Of a DNA stretch of 64,000 nucleotides, positions 13,001-26,700 are shown one piece after another. The position numbers were made by a program, and so were the translations under genes. Source of the DNA: Sepiola atlantica (lineage: Eukaryota; Mollusca; Cephalopoda; Sepiida; Sepiolidae). The notes under the pieces were generated by a model. That model was not told the origin of the DNA. It made no database searches and saw nothing but the letters and a program-made list of their open reading frames with translations. The stretch is taken from NCBI GenBank assembly GCA_963556195.1, contig CAUVYP010000583.1:434001-498000 (forward strand). Reading direction: 5' to 3'. The stretch's first letter is position 1. The number at the start of each line of letters is the position of its first letter.

Positions 13001-16000
13001 TTGTTGATTTCTTTGTTTTGTTGTTAAATGTTAACAATCATCACCTTGAATTGTTGATTATATGTTTTGTTGTTAAATGTTAACAATCATTACCTTGAAT
13101 TGTTTATTTATATGTTTTGTTGTTAAATGTTAACAATCATCACCTTGAATTGTTGATTTATATGTTTTGTTGTTAAATGTTAACAATCATTACCTTGAAT
13201 TGTTGATTATATGTTTTGTTGTTAAATGTTAACAATCATTACCTTGAATTGTTGATTATATGTTTTGTTGTTAAATGTCAACAATCATTACCTTGAATTG
13301 TTTATTTATATGTTTTGTTGTTAAATGTTAACAATCATCACCTTGAATTGTTGATTATATGTTTTGTTGTTAAATGTAAACAATAATCACCTTGAATTGT
13401 TGATTATATGTTTTGTTGTTAAATGTTAACAATCATCACCTTGAATTGTTGATTATATGTTTTGTTGTTAAATGTAAACAATCATTACCTTGAATTGTTG
13501 ATTTATATGTTTTGTTGTTAAATGTTAACAATCATCACCTTGAATTGTTGATTATATGTTTTGTTGTTAAATGTTAACAATCATCACCTTGAATTGTTGA
13601 TTATATGTTTTGTTGTTAAATGTTAACAATCATTACCTTTAATTGTTGATTTATATGTTTTGTTGTTAAATGTTAACAATCATCACCTTGAATTGTTGAT
13701 TATATGTTTTGTTGTTCAATGTTAACAATCATTACCTTGAATTGTTGATTATATGTTTTGTTGTTAAATGTTAACAATCATTACCTTAAATTGTTGATTT
13801 ATATGTTTTGTTGTTAAATGTTAACAATCATCACCTTGAATTGTTGATTTCTTTGTTTTGTTGTTAAATGTTAACAATCATCACCTTGAATTGTTGATTA
13901 TATGTTTTGTTGTTAAATGTTAACAATCATTACCTTTAATTGTTTATTTATATGTTTTGTTGTTAAATGTAACCAATCATCACCTTGAATTGTTGATTAT
14001 ATGTTTTGTTGTTAAATGTTAACAATCATTACCTTTAATTGTTGATTATATGTTTTGTTGTTAAATGTTAACAATCATCACCTTGAATTGTTGATTATAT
14101 GTTTTGTTGTTAAATGTTAACAATCATTACTTTGAATTGTTGATTATATGTTTTGTTGTTAAATGTTAACAATCATTACCTTGAATTGTTGATTATATGT
14201 TTTGTTGTTAAATGTTAACAATCATTACCTTGAATTGTTGATTTATATGTTTTGTTGTTAAATATTAACAATCATTACCTTGAATTGCTGATTTTACTTT
14301 TGTTGTTAAATGTTAACAATCATCACCTTGAATTGTTGATTTATATGTTTTGTTGTTAAATGTTAACAATCATTACCTTGAATTGTTGATTTATATGTTT
14401 TGTTGTTAAATGTTAACAATCATCACCTTAAATTGTTGATTGATATGTTTTGTTGTTAAATGTTAACAATCGTCACCTTGAATTGTAGATTATATGTTTT
14501 GTTGTTAAATGTTAACAATCATCACCTTGAATTGTTGATTATATGTTTTGTTGTTCAATGTTAACAATCATTACCTTGAATTGTTGATTATATGTTTTGT
14601 TGTTAAATGTTAACAATCATTACCTTAAATTGTTGATTTATATGTTTTGTTGTTAAATGTTAACAATCATCACCTTGAATTGTTGATTTCTTTGTTTTGT
14701 TGTTAAATGTTAACAATCATCACCTTGAATTGTTGATTATATGTTTTGTTGTTAAATGTTAACAATCATTACTTTGAATTGTTGATTATATGTTTTGTTG
14801 TTAAATGTTAACAATCATTACCTTGAATGGTTGATTATATGTTTTGTTGTTAAATGTTAACAATCATTACCTTGAATTGTTGATTTATATGTTTTGTTGT
14901 TAAATGTTAACAATCATTACCTTGAATTGTTGATTTTACTTTTGTTGTTAAATGTTAACAATCATCACCTTGAATTGTTGATTTATATGTTTTGTTGTTA
15001 AATGTTAACAATCATTACCTTGAATTGTTGATTTATATGTTTTGTTGTTAAATGTTAACAATCATCACCTTAAATTGTTGATTGATATGTTTTGTTGTTA
15101 AATGTTAACAATCATCACCTTGAATTGTAGATTATATGTTTTGTTGTTAAATGTTAACAATCATCACCTTGAATTGTTGATTATATGTTTTGTTGTTAAA
15201 TGTTAACAATCATCACCTTGAATTGTTGATTATATGTTTTGTTGTTAAATGTTAACAATCATTACCTTGAATTGTTGATTTATATGTTTTGTTGTTAAAT
15301 GTTAACAATCATCACCTTGAATTGTTGATTATATGTTTTGTTGTTAAATGTTTACAATCATCACCTTGAATTGTTGATGATATGATTTGTTGTTAAATGT
15401 TAACAATCATTACCTTGAATTGTTGATTATATGTTTTGTTGTTAAATGTTAACAATCATCACCTTGAATTGTTGATTTCTTTGTTTTGTTGTTAAATGTT
15501 AACAATCATCACCTTGAATTGTTGATCATATATTTTGTTGTTAAATGTTAACAATCATTACCTTGAATTGTTTATTTATATTTTTTGTTGTTAAATGTTA
15601 ACAATCATTACTTTGAATTGTTGATTATATGTTTTGTTGTTAAATGTTAACAATCATCACCTTGAATTGTTGATTATATGTTTTGTTGTTAAATGTTAAC
15701 AATCATCACCTTGAATTGTTGATTATATGTTTTGTTGTTAAATGTTAACAATCATTTCCTTGAATTGTTGATTATATGTTTTGTTGTTCAATGTTAACAA
15801 TCATTACCTTGAATTGTTGATTTATATGTTTTGTTGTTTAATGTTAACAATCATTACTTTGAATTGTTGATTATATGTTTTGTTGTTAAATGTTAACAAT
15901 CATTACCTTGAATTGTTTATTTATATGTTTTGTTGTTTAATGTTTACAATCATCACCTTGAATTGTTGATTATATGTTTTGTTGTTAAATGTTAACAATC

Positions 16001-18334
16001 ATCACCTTGAATTGTTGATTATATGTTTTGTTGTTAAATGTTAACAATCATCACCTTGAATTGTTGATTATATGTTTTGTTGTTAAATGTTTACAATCAT
16101 CACCTTGAATTGTTGATTATTTGTTTTGTTGTTAAATGTTAACAATCATTACCTTGAATTGTTGATTATTTGTTTTGTTGTTAAATGTTAACAATCATTA
16201 CCTTGAATTGTTGATTATATGTTTTGTTGTTAAATGTTAACAATCATCACCTTGAATTGTTGATTATATGTTTTGTTGTTAAATGTTAACAATCATCACC
16301 TTGAATTGTTGATTATATGTTTTGTTGTTAAATGTTAACAATCATTACCTTGAATTGTTGATTTATATGTTTTGTTGTTAAATGTTAACAATCATCACCT
16401 TGAATTGTTGATTATATGTTTTGTTGTTAAATGTTTACAATCATCACCTTGAATTGTTGATGATATGATTTGTTGTTAAATGTTAACAATCATTACCTTG
16501 AATTGTTGATTATATGTTTTGTTGTTAAATGTTAACAATCATCACCTGGAATTGTTGATTTCTTTGTTTTGTTGTTAAATGTTAACAATCATCACCTTGA
16601 ATTGTTGATTATATGTTTTGTTGTTAAATGTTAACAATCATTACCTGTAATTGTTTATTTATATTTTTTGTTGTTAAATGTTAACAATCATCACCTTGAA
16701 TTGTTGATTATATGTTTTGTTGTTAAATGTTAACAATCATTACCTTGAATTGTTGATTATATGTTTTGTTGTTAAATTTTAACAATCATTACCTTTAATT
16801 GTTGATTATATGTTTTGTTGTTAAATGTTAACAATCATCACCTTGAATTGTTGATTATATGTTTTGTTGTTAAATGTTAACAATCATTACCTTGAATTGT
16901 TGATTATATGTTTTGTTGTTAAATGTTAACAATCATTACTTTGAATTGTTGATTATATGTTTTGTTGTTAAATGTTAACAATCATTACCTTGAATTGTTT
17001 ATTTATATGTTTTCTTGTTAAATGTTAACAATCATTACCTTGAATTGTTGATTATACGTTTTGTTGTTAAATGTTAACAATCATCACCTTGAATTGTTGA
17101 TTTATATGTTTTGTTGTTAAATGTTAACAATCATTACCTTGAATTGTTGATTTATATGTTTTGTTGTTAAATGTTAACAATCATCACCTTGAATTGTTGA
17201 TTTATATGTTTTGTTGTAAAATGTTAACAATCATCACCTTGAATTGTTGATTATATGTTTTGTTGTTAAATGTTAACAATCATCACCTTGAATTGTTGAT
17301 TATATGTTTTGTTGTTAAATGTTAACAATGATTTCCTTGAATTGTTGATTATATGTTTTGTTGTTCAATGTTAACAATCATTACCTTGAATTGTTGATTT
17401 ATATGTTTTGTTGTTTAATGTTAACAATCATCACCTTGAATTGTTGATTATATGTTTTGTTGTTAAATGTTAACAATCATCACCTTGAATTGTTGATTAT
17501 ATGTTTTGTTGTTAAATGTTAACAATCATCACCTTGAATTGTTGATTATATGTTTTGTTGTTAAATGTTTACAATCATCACCTTGAATTGTTGATTATTT
17601 GTTTTGTTGTTAAATGTTAACAATCATTACCTTGAATTGTTGATTATTTGTTTTGTTGTTAAATGTTAACAATCATCACCTTGAATTGTTGATTATATGT
17701 TTTGTTGTTAAATGTTAACAATCATCACCTTTTATTGTTTATTATATGTTTTGTTGTTAAATGTTTACAATCATCACCTTGAATTGTTGATTTATATGTT
17801 TTGTTGTTAAATGTTAACAATCATCACCTTGAATTGTTGATTATATGTTTTGTTGTTAAATGTTTACAATCATCACCTTGAATTGTTGATGATATGATTT
17901 GTTGTTAAATGTTAACAATCATTACCTTGAATTGTTGATTATATGTTTTGTTGTTAAATGTTAACAATCGTTACCTTGAATTGTTGATTTATATGTTTTG
18001 TTGTTAAATGTTAACAATCATCACCTTGAATTGTTGATTATATGTTTTGTTGTTAAATGTTAACAATCATCACCTTGAATTGTTGATGATATGATTTGTT
18101 GTTAAATGTTAACAATCATTACCTTGAATTGTTGATTATATGTTTTGTTGTTAAATGTTAACAATCATTACCTTTAATTGTTGATTATGTGTTTTGTTGT
18201 TAAATGTTAACAATCATCACCTTTAATTGGTGATTATAGGTTTTGTTGTTAAATGTTAACAATCATCACCTTGAATTGTTGATTATATGTTTTGTTGTTA
18301 AATGTTAACAATCATTACCTTGAATTGTTGATTA
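7047..18334 (+). repeat. Large higher-order unit P (11,288 bp), copy 1
   Basis: This unit of about 229 monomers runs from one GATTATACG to the next (7,047 and 18,335), where the sequence restarts the same series; CCTGGAATT at 7,871 returns at 19,159, exactly 11,288 bp on. P is itself composite: GATTATACG also occurs at 11,778, and the early part (7,047 onward) resembles 11,778 onward at an offset of 4,731, falling to 4,632 by the CCTGGAATT markers (7,871 and 12,503), so about two monomers were lost. Inside are a Block B copy (8,470-9,500), an AATTATCACCTCG marker at 10,471, TATAAGTTTTG near 10,350, and a CCTGTAATTG marker at 16,644. Confidence 0.8.
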
Positions 18335-21300
18335 TACGTTTTGTTGTTAAATGTTAACAATCATCACCTTGAATTGTTGATTTATATGTTTTGTTGTTAA
18401 ATGTTAACAATCATCACCTTGAATTGTTGATTTATATGTTTTGTTGTTAAATGTTAACAATCATCACCTTGAATTGTTGATTTATATGTTTTGTTGTTAA
18501 ATGTTAACAATCATCACCTTGAATTGTTGATTATATGTTTTGTTGTTAAATGTTAACAATCATCACCTTGAATTGTTGATTATATGTTTTGTTGTTAAAT
18601 GTTAACAATCATCACCTTGAATTGTTGATTATATGTTTTGTTGTTAAATGTTAACAATCATTACCTTGAATTGTTGATTATATGTTTTGTTGTTCAATGT
18701 TAACAATCATTACCTTGAATTGTTGATTTATATGTTTTGTTGTTTAATGTTAACAATCATCACCTTGAATTGTTGATTATATGTTTTGTTGTTAAATGTT
18801 AACAATCATCACCTTGAATTGTTGATTATATGTTTTGTTGTTAAATGTTAACAATCATCACCTTGAATTGTTGATTATATGTTTTGTTGTTAAATGTTTA
18901 CAATCATCACCTTGAATTGTTGATTATTTGTTTTGTTGTTAAATGTCAACAATCATTACCTTGAATTGTTTATTTATATGTTTTGTTGTTAAATGTTAAC
19001 AATCATCACCTTGAATTGTTGATTATATGTTTTGTTGTTAAATGTTTACAATCATCACCTTGAATTGTTGATTATTTGTTTTGTTGTTAAATGTCAACAA
19101 TCATTACCTTGAATTGTTTATTTATATGTTTTGTTGTTAAATGTTAACAATCATCACCTGGAATTGTTGATTATATGTTTTGTTGTTAAATGTTAACAAT
19201 AATCACCTTGAATTGTTGATTATATGTTTTGTTGTTAAATGTTAACAATCATCACCTTGAATTGTTGATTATATGTTTTGTTGTTAAATGTTAACAATAA
19301 TCACCTTGAATTGTTGATTATATGTTTTGTTGTTAAATGTTAACAATCATCACCTTGAATTGTTGATTATAGGTTTTGTTGTTAAATGTAAACAATCATT
19401 ACCTTGAATTGTTGATTTATATGTTTTGTTGTTAAATGTTAACAATCATCACCTTGAATTGTTGATTATATGTTTTGTTGTTAAATGTTAACAATCATCA
19501 CCTTGAATTGTTGATTATATGTTTTGTTGTTAAATGTTAACAATCATTACCTTTAATTGTTGATTTATATGTTTTGTTGTTAAATGTTAACAATCATCAC
19601 CTTGAATTGTTGATTATATGTTTTGTTGTTCAATGTTAACAATCATTACCTTGAATTGTTGATTATATGTTTTGTTGTTAAATGTTAACAATCATTACCT
19701 TAAATTGTTGATTTATATGTTTTGTTGTTAAATGTTAACAATCATCACCTTGAATTGTTGATTTCTTTGTTTTGTTGTTAAATGTTAACAATCATCACCT
19801 TGAATTGTTGATTATATGTTTTGTTGTTAAATGTTAACAATCATTACCTTGAATTGTTTATTTATATGTTTTGTTGTTAAATGTTAACAATCATCACCTT
19901 GAATTGTTGATTTATATGTTTTGTTGTTAAATGTTAACAATCATTACCTTGAATTGTTGATTATATGTTTTGTTGTTAAATGTTAACAATCATTACCTTG
20001 AATTGTTGATTATATGTTTTGTTGTTAAATGTCAACAATCATTACCTTGAATTGTTTATTTATATGTTTTGTTGTTAAATGTTAACAATCATCACCTTGA
20101 ATTGTTGATTATATGTTTTGTTGTTAAATGTAAACAATAATCACCTTGAATTGTTGATTATATGTTTTGTTGTTAAATGTTAACAATCATCACCTTGAAT
20201 TGTTGATTATATGTTTTGTTGTTAAATGTAAACAATCATTACCTTGAATTGTTGATTTATATGTTTTGTTGTTAAATGTTAACAATCATCACCTTGAATT
20301 GTTGATTATATGTTTTGTTGTTAAATGTTAACAATCATCACCTTGAATTGTTGATTATATGTTTTGTTGTTAAATGTTAACAATCATTACCTTTAATTGT
20401 TGATTTATATGTTTTGTTGTTAAATGTTAACAATCATCACCTTGAATTGTTGATTATATGTTTTGTTGTTCAATGTTAACAATCATTACCTTGAATTGTT
20501 GATTATATGTTTTGTTGTTAAATGTTAACAATCATTACCTTAAATTGTTGATTTATATGTTTTGTTGTTAAATGTTAACAATCATCACCTTGAATTGTTG
20601 ATTTCTTTGTTTTGTTGTTAAATGTTAACAATCATCACCTTGAATTGTTGATTATATGTTTTGTTGTTAAATGTTAACAATCATTACCTTTAATTGTTTA
20701 TTTATATGTTTTGTTGTTAAATGTAACCAATCATCACCTTGAATTGTTGATTATATGTTTTGTTGTTAAATGTTAACAATCATTACCTTTAATTGTTGAT
20801 TATATGTTTTGTTGTTAAATGTTAACAATCATCACCTTGAATTGTTGATTATATGTTTTGTTGTTAAATGTTAACAATCATTACTTTGAATTGTTGATTA
20901 TATGTTTTGTTGTTAAATGTTAACAATCATTACCTTGAATTGTTGATTATATGTTTTGTTGTTAAATGTTAACAATCATTACCTTGAATTGTTGATTTAT
21001 ATGTTTTGTTGTTAAATATTAACAATCATTACCTTGAATTGCTGATTTTACTTTTGTTGTTAAATGTTAACAATCATCACCTTGAATTGTTGATTTATAT
21101 GTTTTGTTGTTAAATGTTAACAATCATTACCTTGAATTGTTGATTTATATGTTTTGTTGTTAAATGTTAACAATCATCACCTTAAATTGTTGATTGATAT
21201 GTTTTGTTGTTAAATGTTAACAATCGTCACCTTGAATTGTAGATTATATGTTTTGTTGTTAAATGTTAACAATCATCACCTTGAATTGTTGATTATATGT

Positions 21301-23710
21301 TTTGTTGTTCAATGTTAACAATCATTACCTTGAATTGTTGATTATATGTTTTGTTGTTAAATGTTAACAATCATTACCTTAAATTGTTGATTTATATGTT
21401 TTGTTGTTAAATGTTAACAATCATCACCTTGAATTGTTGATTTCTTTGTTTTGTTGTTAAATGTTAACAATCATCACCTTGAATTGTTGATTATATGTTT
21501 TGTTGTTAAATGTTAACAATCATTACTTTGAATTGTTGATTATATGTTTTGTTGTTAAATGTTAACAATCATTACCTTGAATGGTTGATTATATGTTTTG
21601 TTGTTAAATGTTAACAATCATTACCTTGAATTGTTGATTTATATGTTTTGTTGTTAAATGTTAACAATCATTACCTTGAATTGTTGATTTTACTTTTGTT
21701 GTTAAATGTTAACAATCATCACCTTGAATTGTTGATTTATATGTTTTGTTGTTAAATGTTAACAATCATTACCTTGAATTGTTGATTTATATGTTTTGTT
21801 GTTAAATGTTAACAATCATCACCTTAAATTGTTGATTGATATGTTTTGTTGTTAAATGTTAACAATCATCACCTTGAATTGTAGATTATATGTTTTGTTG
21901 TTAAATGTTAACAATCATTACCTGTAATTGTTTATTTATATTTTTTGTTGTTAAATGTTAACAATCATCACCTTGAATTGTTGATTATATGTTTTGTTGT
22001 TAAATGTTAACAATCATTACCTGTAATTGTTTATTTATATTTTTTGTTGTTAAATGTTAACAATCATCACCTTGAATTGTTGATTATATGTTTTGTTGTT
22101 AAATGTTAACAATCATTACCTTGAATTGTTGATTATATGTTTTGTTGTTAAATTTTAACAATCATTACCTTTAATTGTTGATTATATGTTTTGTTGTTAA
22201 ATGTTAACAATCATCACCTTGAATTGTTGATTATATGTTTTGTTGTTAAATGTTAACAATCATTACCTTGAATTGTTGATTATATGTTTTGTTGTTAAAT
22301 GTTAACAATCATTACTTTGAATTGTTGATTATATGTTTTGTTGTTAAATGTTAACAATCATTACCTTGAATTGTTTATTTATATGTTTTCTTGTTAAATG
22401 TTAACAATCATTACCTTGAATTGTTGATTATACGTTTTGTTGTTAAATGTTAACAATCATCACCTTGAATTGTTGATTTATATGTTTTGTTGTTAAATGT
22501 TAACAATCATTACCTTGAATTGTTGATTTATATGTTTTGTTGTTAAATGTTAACAATCATCACCTTGAATTGTTGATTTATATGTTTTGTTGTAAAATGT
22601 TAACAATCATCACCTTGAATTGTTGATTATATGTTTTGTTGTTAAATGTTAACAATCATCACCTTGAATTGTTGATTATATGTTTTGTTGTTAAATGTTA
22701 ACAATGATTTCCTTGAATTGTTGATTATATGTTTTGTTGTTCAATGTTAACAATCATTACCTTGAATTGTTGATTTATATGTTTTGTTGTTTAATGTTAA
22801 CAATCATCACCTTGAATTGTTGATTATATGTTTTGTTGTTAAATGTTAACAATCATCACCTTGAATTGTTGATTATATGTTTTGTTGTTAAATGTTAACA
22901 ATCATCACCTTGAATTGTTGATTATATGTTTTGTTGTTAAATGTTTACAATCATCACCTTGAATTGTTGATTATTTGTTTTGTTGTTAAATGTTAACAAT
23001 CATTACCTTGAATTGTTGATTATTTGTTTTGTTGTTAAATGTTAACAATCATCACCTTGAATTGTTGATTATATGTTTTGTTGTTAAATGTTAACAATCA
23101 TCACCTTTTATTGTTTATTATATGTTTTGTTGTTAAATGTTTACAATCATCACCTTGAATTGTTGATTTATATGTTTTGTTGTTAAATGTTAACAATCAT
23201 CACCTTGAATTGTTGATTATATGTTTTGTTGTTAAATGTTTACAATCATCACCTTGAATTGTTGATGATATGATTTGTTGTTAAATGTTAACAATCATTA
23301 CCTTGAATTGTTGATTATATGTTTTGTTGTTAAATGTTAACAATCGTTACCTTGAATTGTTGATTTATATGTTTTGTTGTTAAATGTTAACAATCATCAC
23401 CTTGAATTGTTGATTATATGTTTTGTTGTTAAATGTTAACAATCATCACCTTGAATTGTTGATGATATGATTTGTTGTTAAATGTTAACAATCATTACCT
23501 TGAATTGTTGATTATATGTTTTGTTGTTAAATGTTAACAATCATTACCTTTAATTGTTGATTATGTGTTTTGTTGTTAAATGTTAACAATCATCACCTTT
23601 AATTGGTGATTATAGGTTTTGTTGTTAAATGTTAACAATCATCACCTTGAATTGTTGATTATATGTTTTGTTGTTAAATGTTAACAATCATTACCTTGAA
23701 TTGTTGATTA
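18335..23710 (+). repeat. Internally deleted higher-order unit Q (5,376 bp)
   Basis: Q is a shortened form of P. Its first part matches the start of P (offset 11,288). Its middle matches 12,500-15,130 (offset 6,754, for example GATTTTACTTTTG at 14,932 and 21,686). Its last part matches 16,640-18,334 (offset 5,376, from CTTGTTAAATG at 17,011 and 22,387, AATGATTTCC at 17,330 and 22,706, and GGTGATTATAGG at 18,229 and 23,605). Relative to P, two internal stretches are missing. Two small local duplications are added: a 98-bp dimer around 19,195-19,300 (AATAATC twice) and a 99-bp dimer around 21,920-22,020 (CCTGTAATTG twice). P could equally have grown from Q by insertion. Confidence 0.78.
19194..19390 (+). 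repeat. Local 98-bp dimer duplication
   Basis: The pair AATAATC-type then TCATC-type monomer occurs twice in a row (AATAATC near 19,198 and 19,296). The related stretch in P (12,540-12,640) has the pair once. The second pair ends in GATTATAGG while the first ends in GATTATATG. This is a clean example of a two-monomer gain. Confidence 0.75.
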
Positions 23711-26700
23711 TACGTTTTGTTGTTAAATGTTAACAATCATCACCTTGAATTGTTGATTTATATGTTTTGTTGTTAAATGTTAACAATCATCACCTTGAAT
23801 TGTTGATTTATATGTTTTGTTGTTAAATGTTAACAATCATCACCTTGAATTGTTGATTTATATGTTTTGTTGTTAAATGTTAACAATCATCACCTTGAAT
23901 TGTTGATTATATGTTTTGTTGTTAAATGTTAACAATCATCACCTTGAATTGTTGATTATATGTTTTGTTGTTAAATGTTAACAATCATCACCTTGAATTG
24001 TTGATTATATGTTTTGTTGTTAAATGTTAACAATCATTACCTTGAATTGTTGATTATATGTTTTGTTGTTCAATGTTAACAATCATTACCTTGAATTGTT
24101 GATTTATATGTTTTGTTGTTTAATGTTAACAATCATCACCTTGAATTGTTGATTATATGTTTTGTTGTTAAATGTTAACAATCATCACCTTGAATTGTTG
24201 ATTATATGTTTTGTTGTTAAATGTTAACAATCATCACCTTGAATTGTTGATTATATGTTTTGTTGTTAAATGTTTACAATCATCACCTTGAATTGTTGAT
24301 TATTTGTTTTGTTGTTAAATGTCAACAATCATTACCTTGAATTGTTTATTTATATGTTTTGTTGTTAAATGTTAACAATCATCACCTTGAATTGTTGATT
24401 ATATGTTTTGTTGTTAAATGTTTACAATCATCACCTTGAATTGTTGATTATTTGTTTTGTTGTTAAATGTCAACAATCATTACCTTGAATTGTTTATTTA
24501 TATGTTTTGTTGTTAAATGTTAACAATCATCACCTGGAATTGTTGATTATATGTTTTGTTGTTAAATGTTAACAATAATCACCTTGAATTGTTGATTATA
24601 TGTTTTGTTGTTAAATGTTAACAATCATCACCTTGAATTGTTGATTATATGTTTTGTTGTTAAATGTTAACAATCATCACCTTGAATTGTTGATTATATG
24701 TTTTGTTGTTAAATGTTAACAATCATTACCTTTAATTGTTGATTTATATGTTTTGTTGTTAAATGTTAACAATCATCACCTTGAATTGTTGATTATATGT
24801 TTTGTTGTTCAATGTTAACAATCATTACCTTGAATTGTTTATTTATATGTTTTGTTGTTAAATGTTTACAATCATTACCTTGAATTGTCGATTATACGTT
24901 TTGTTGTTAAATGTTAACAATCATCACCTTGAATTGTTGATTTATATGTTTTGTTGTTAAATGTTAACAATCATTACCTTGAATTGTTGATTTATATGTT
25001 TTGTTGTTAAATGTTAACAATCATCACCTTGAATTGTTGATTTATATGTTTTGTTGTTAAATGTTAACAATCATCACCTTGAATTGTTGATTATATGTTT
25101 TGTTGTTAAATGTTAACAATCATCACCTTGAATTATTGATTATATGTTTTGTTGTTAAATGTAAACAATCATCACCTTGAATTGTTGATTATTTGTTTTG
25201 TTGTTAAATGTTAACAATGATTACCTTGAATTGTTGATTATATGTTTTGTTGTTAAATGTTAACAATCATTACCTTGAATTGTTGATTATATGTTTTGTT
25301 GTTAAATGTTAACAATCATCACCTTGAATTGTTGATTATATGTTTTGTTGTTAAATGTTAACAATCATCACCTTGAATTGTTGATTATATGTTTTGTTGT
25401 TAAATGTTAACAATCATCACCTTGAATTGTTGATTTATATGTTTTTTTGTTAAATGTTAACAATCATCACCTCGAATTGTTAATTATATGTTTTGTTGTA
25501 AAATGTTAACAATCATCACCTTGAATTGTTGATTATATGTTTTGTAGTTAAATGTTAACAATCATTACCTTGAATTGTTGATTATATGTTTTGTTGTTAA
25601 ATGTTAACAATCATTACCTTTAATTGTTGATTATATGTTTTGTTGTTAAATGTTAACAATAATCACCTTGAATTGTTGATTTATATGTTTTGTTGTTAAA
25701 TGTTAACAATCATTACCTTGAATTGTTGATTATATGTTTTGTTGTTAAATGTTAACAATCATTACCTTGAATTGTTGATTATATGTTTTGTTGTTAAATG
25801 TCAACAATCATTACCTTGAATTGTTTATTTATATGTTTTGTTGTTAAATGTTAACAATCATCACCTTGAATTGTTGATTATATGTTTTGTTGTTAAATGT
25901 TAACAATAATCACCTTGAATTGTTGATTATATGTTTTGTTGTTAAATGTTAACAATCATCACCTTGAATTGTTGATTATATGTTTTGTTGTTAAATGTAA
26001 ACAATCATTACCTTGAATTGTTGATTTATATGTTTTGTTGTTAAATGTTAACAATCATCACCTTGAATTGTTGATTATATGTTTTGTTGTTAAATGTTAA
26101 CAATCATCACCTTGAATTGTTGATTATATGTTTTGTTGTTAAATGTTAACAATCATTACCTTGAATTGTTTATTTATATGTTTTGTTGTTAAATGTAACC
26201 AATCATCACCTTGAATTGTTGATTATATGTTTTGTTGTTAAATGTTAACAATCATTACCTTTAATTGTTGATTATATGTTTTGTTGTTAAATGTTAACAA
26301 TCATCACCTTGAATTGTTGATTATATGTTTTGTTGTTAAATGTTAACAATCATTACTTTGAATTGTTGATTATATGTTTTGTTGTTAAATGTGTACAATC
26401 ATTACCTTGAATTGTTGATTATATGTTTTGTTGTTAAATGTTAACAATCATTACCTTGAATTGTTGATTTATATGTTTTGTTGTTAAATATTAACAATCA
26501 TTACCTTGAATTGCTGATTTTACTTTTGTTGTTAAATGTTAACAATCATCACCTTGAATTGTTGATTTATATGTTTTGTTGTTAAATGTTAACAATCATT
26601 ACCTTGAATTGTTGATTATATGTTTTGTTGTTCAATGTTAACAATCATTACCTTGAATTGTTGATTTATATGTTTTGTTGTTTAATGTTAACAATCATCA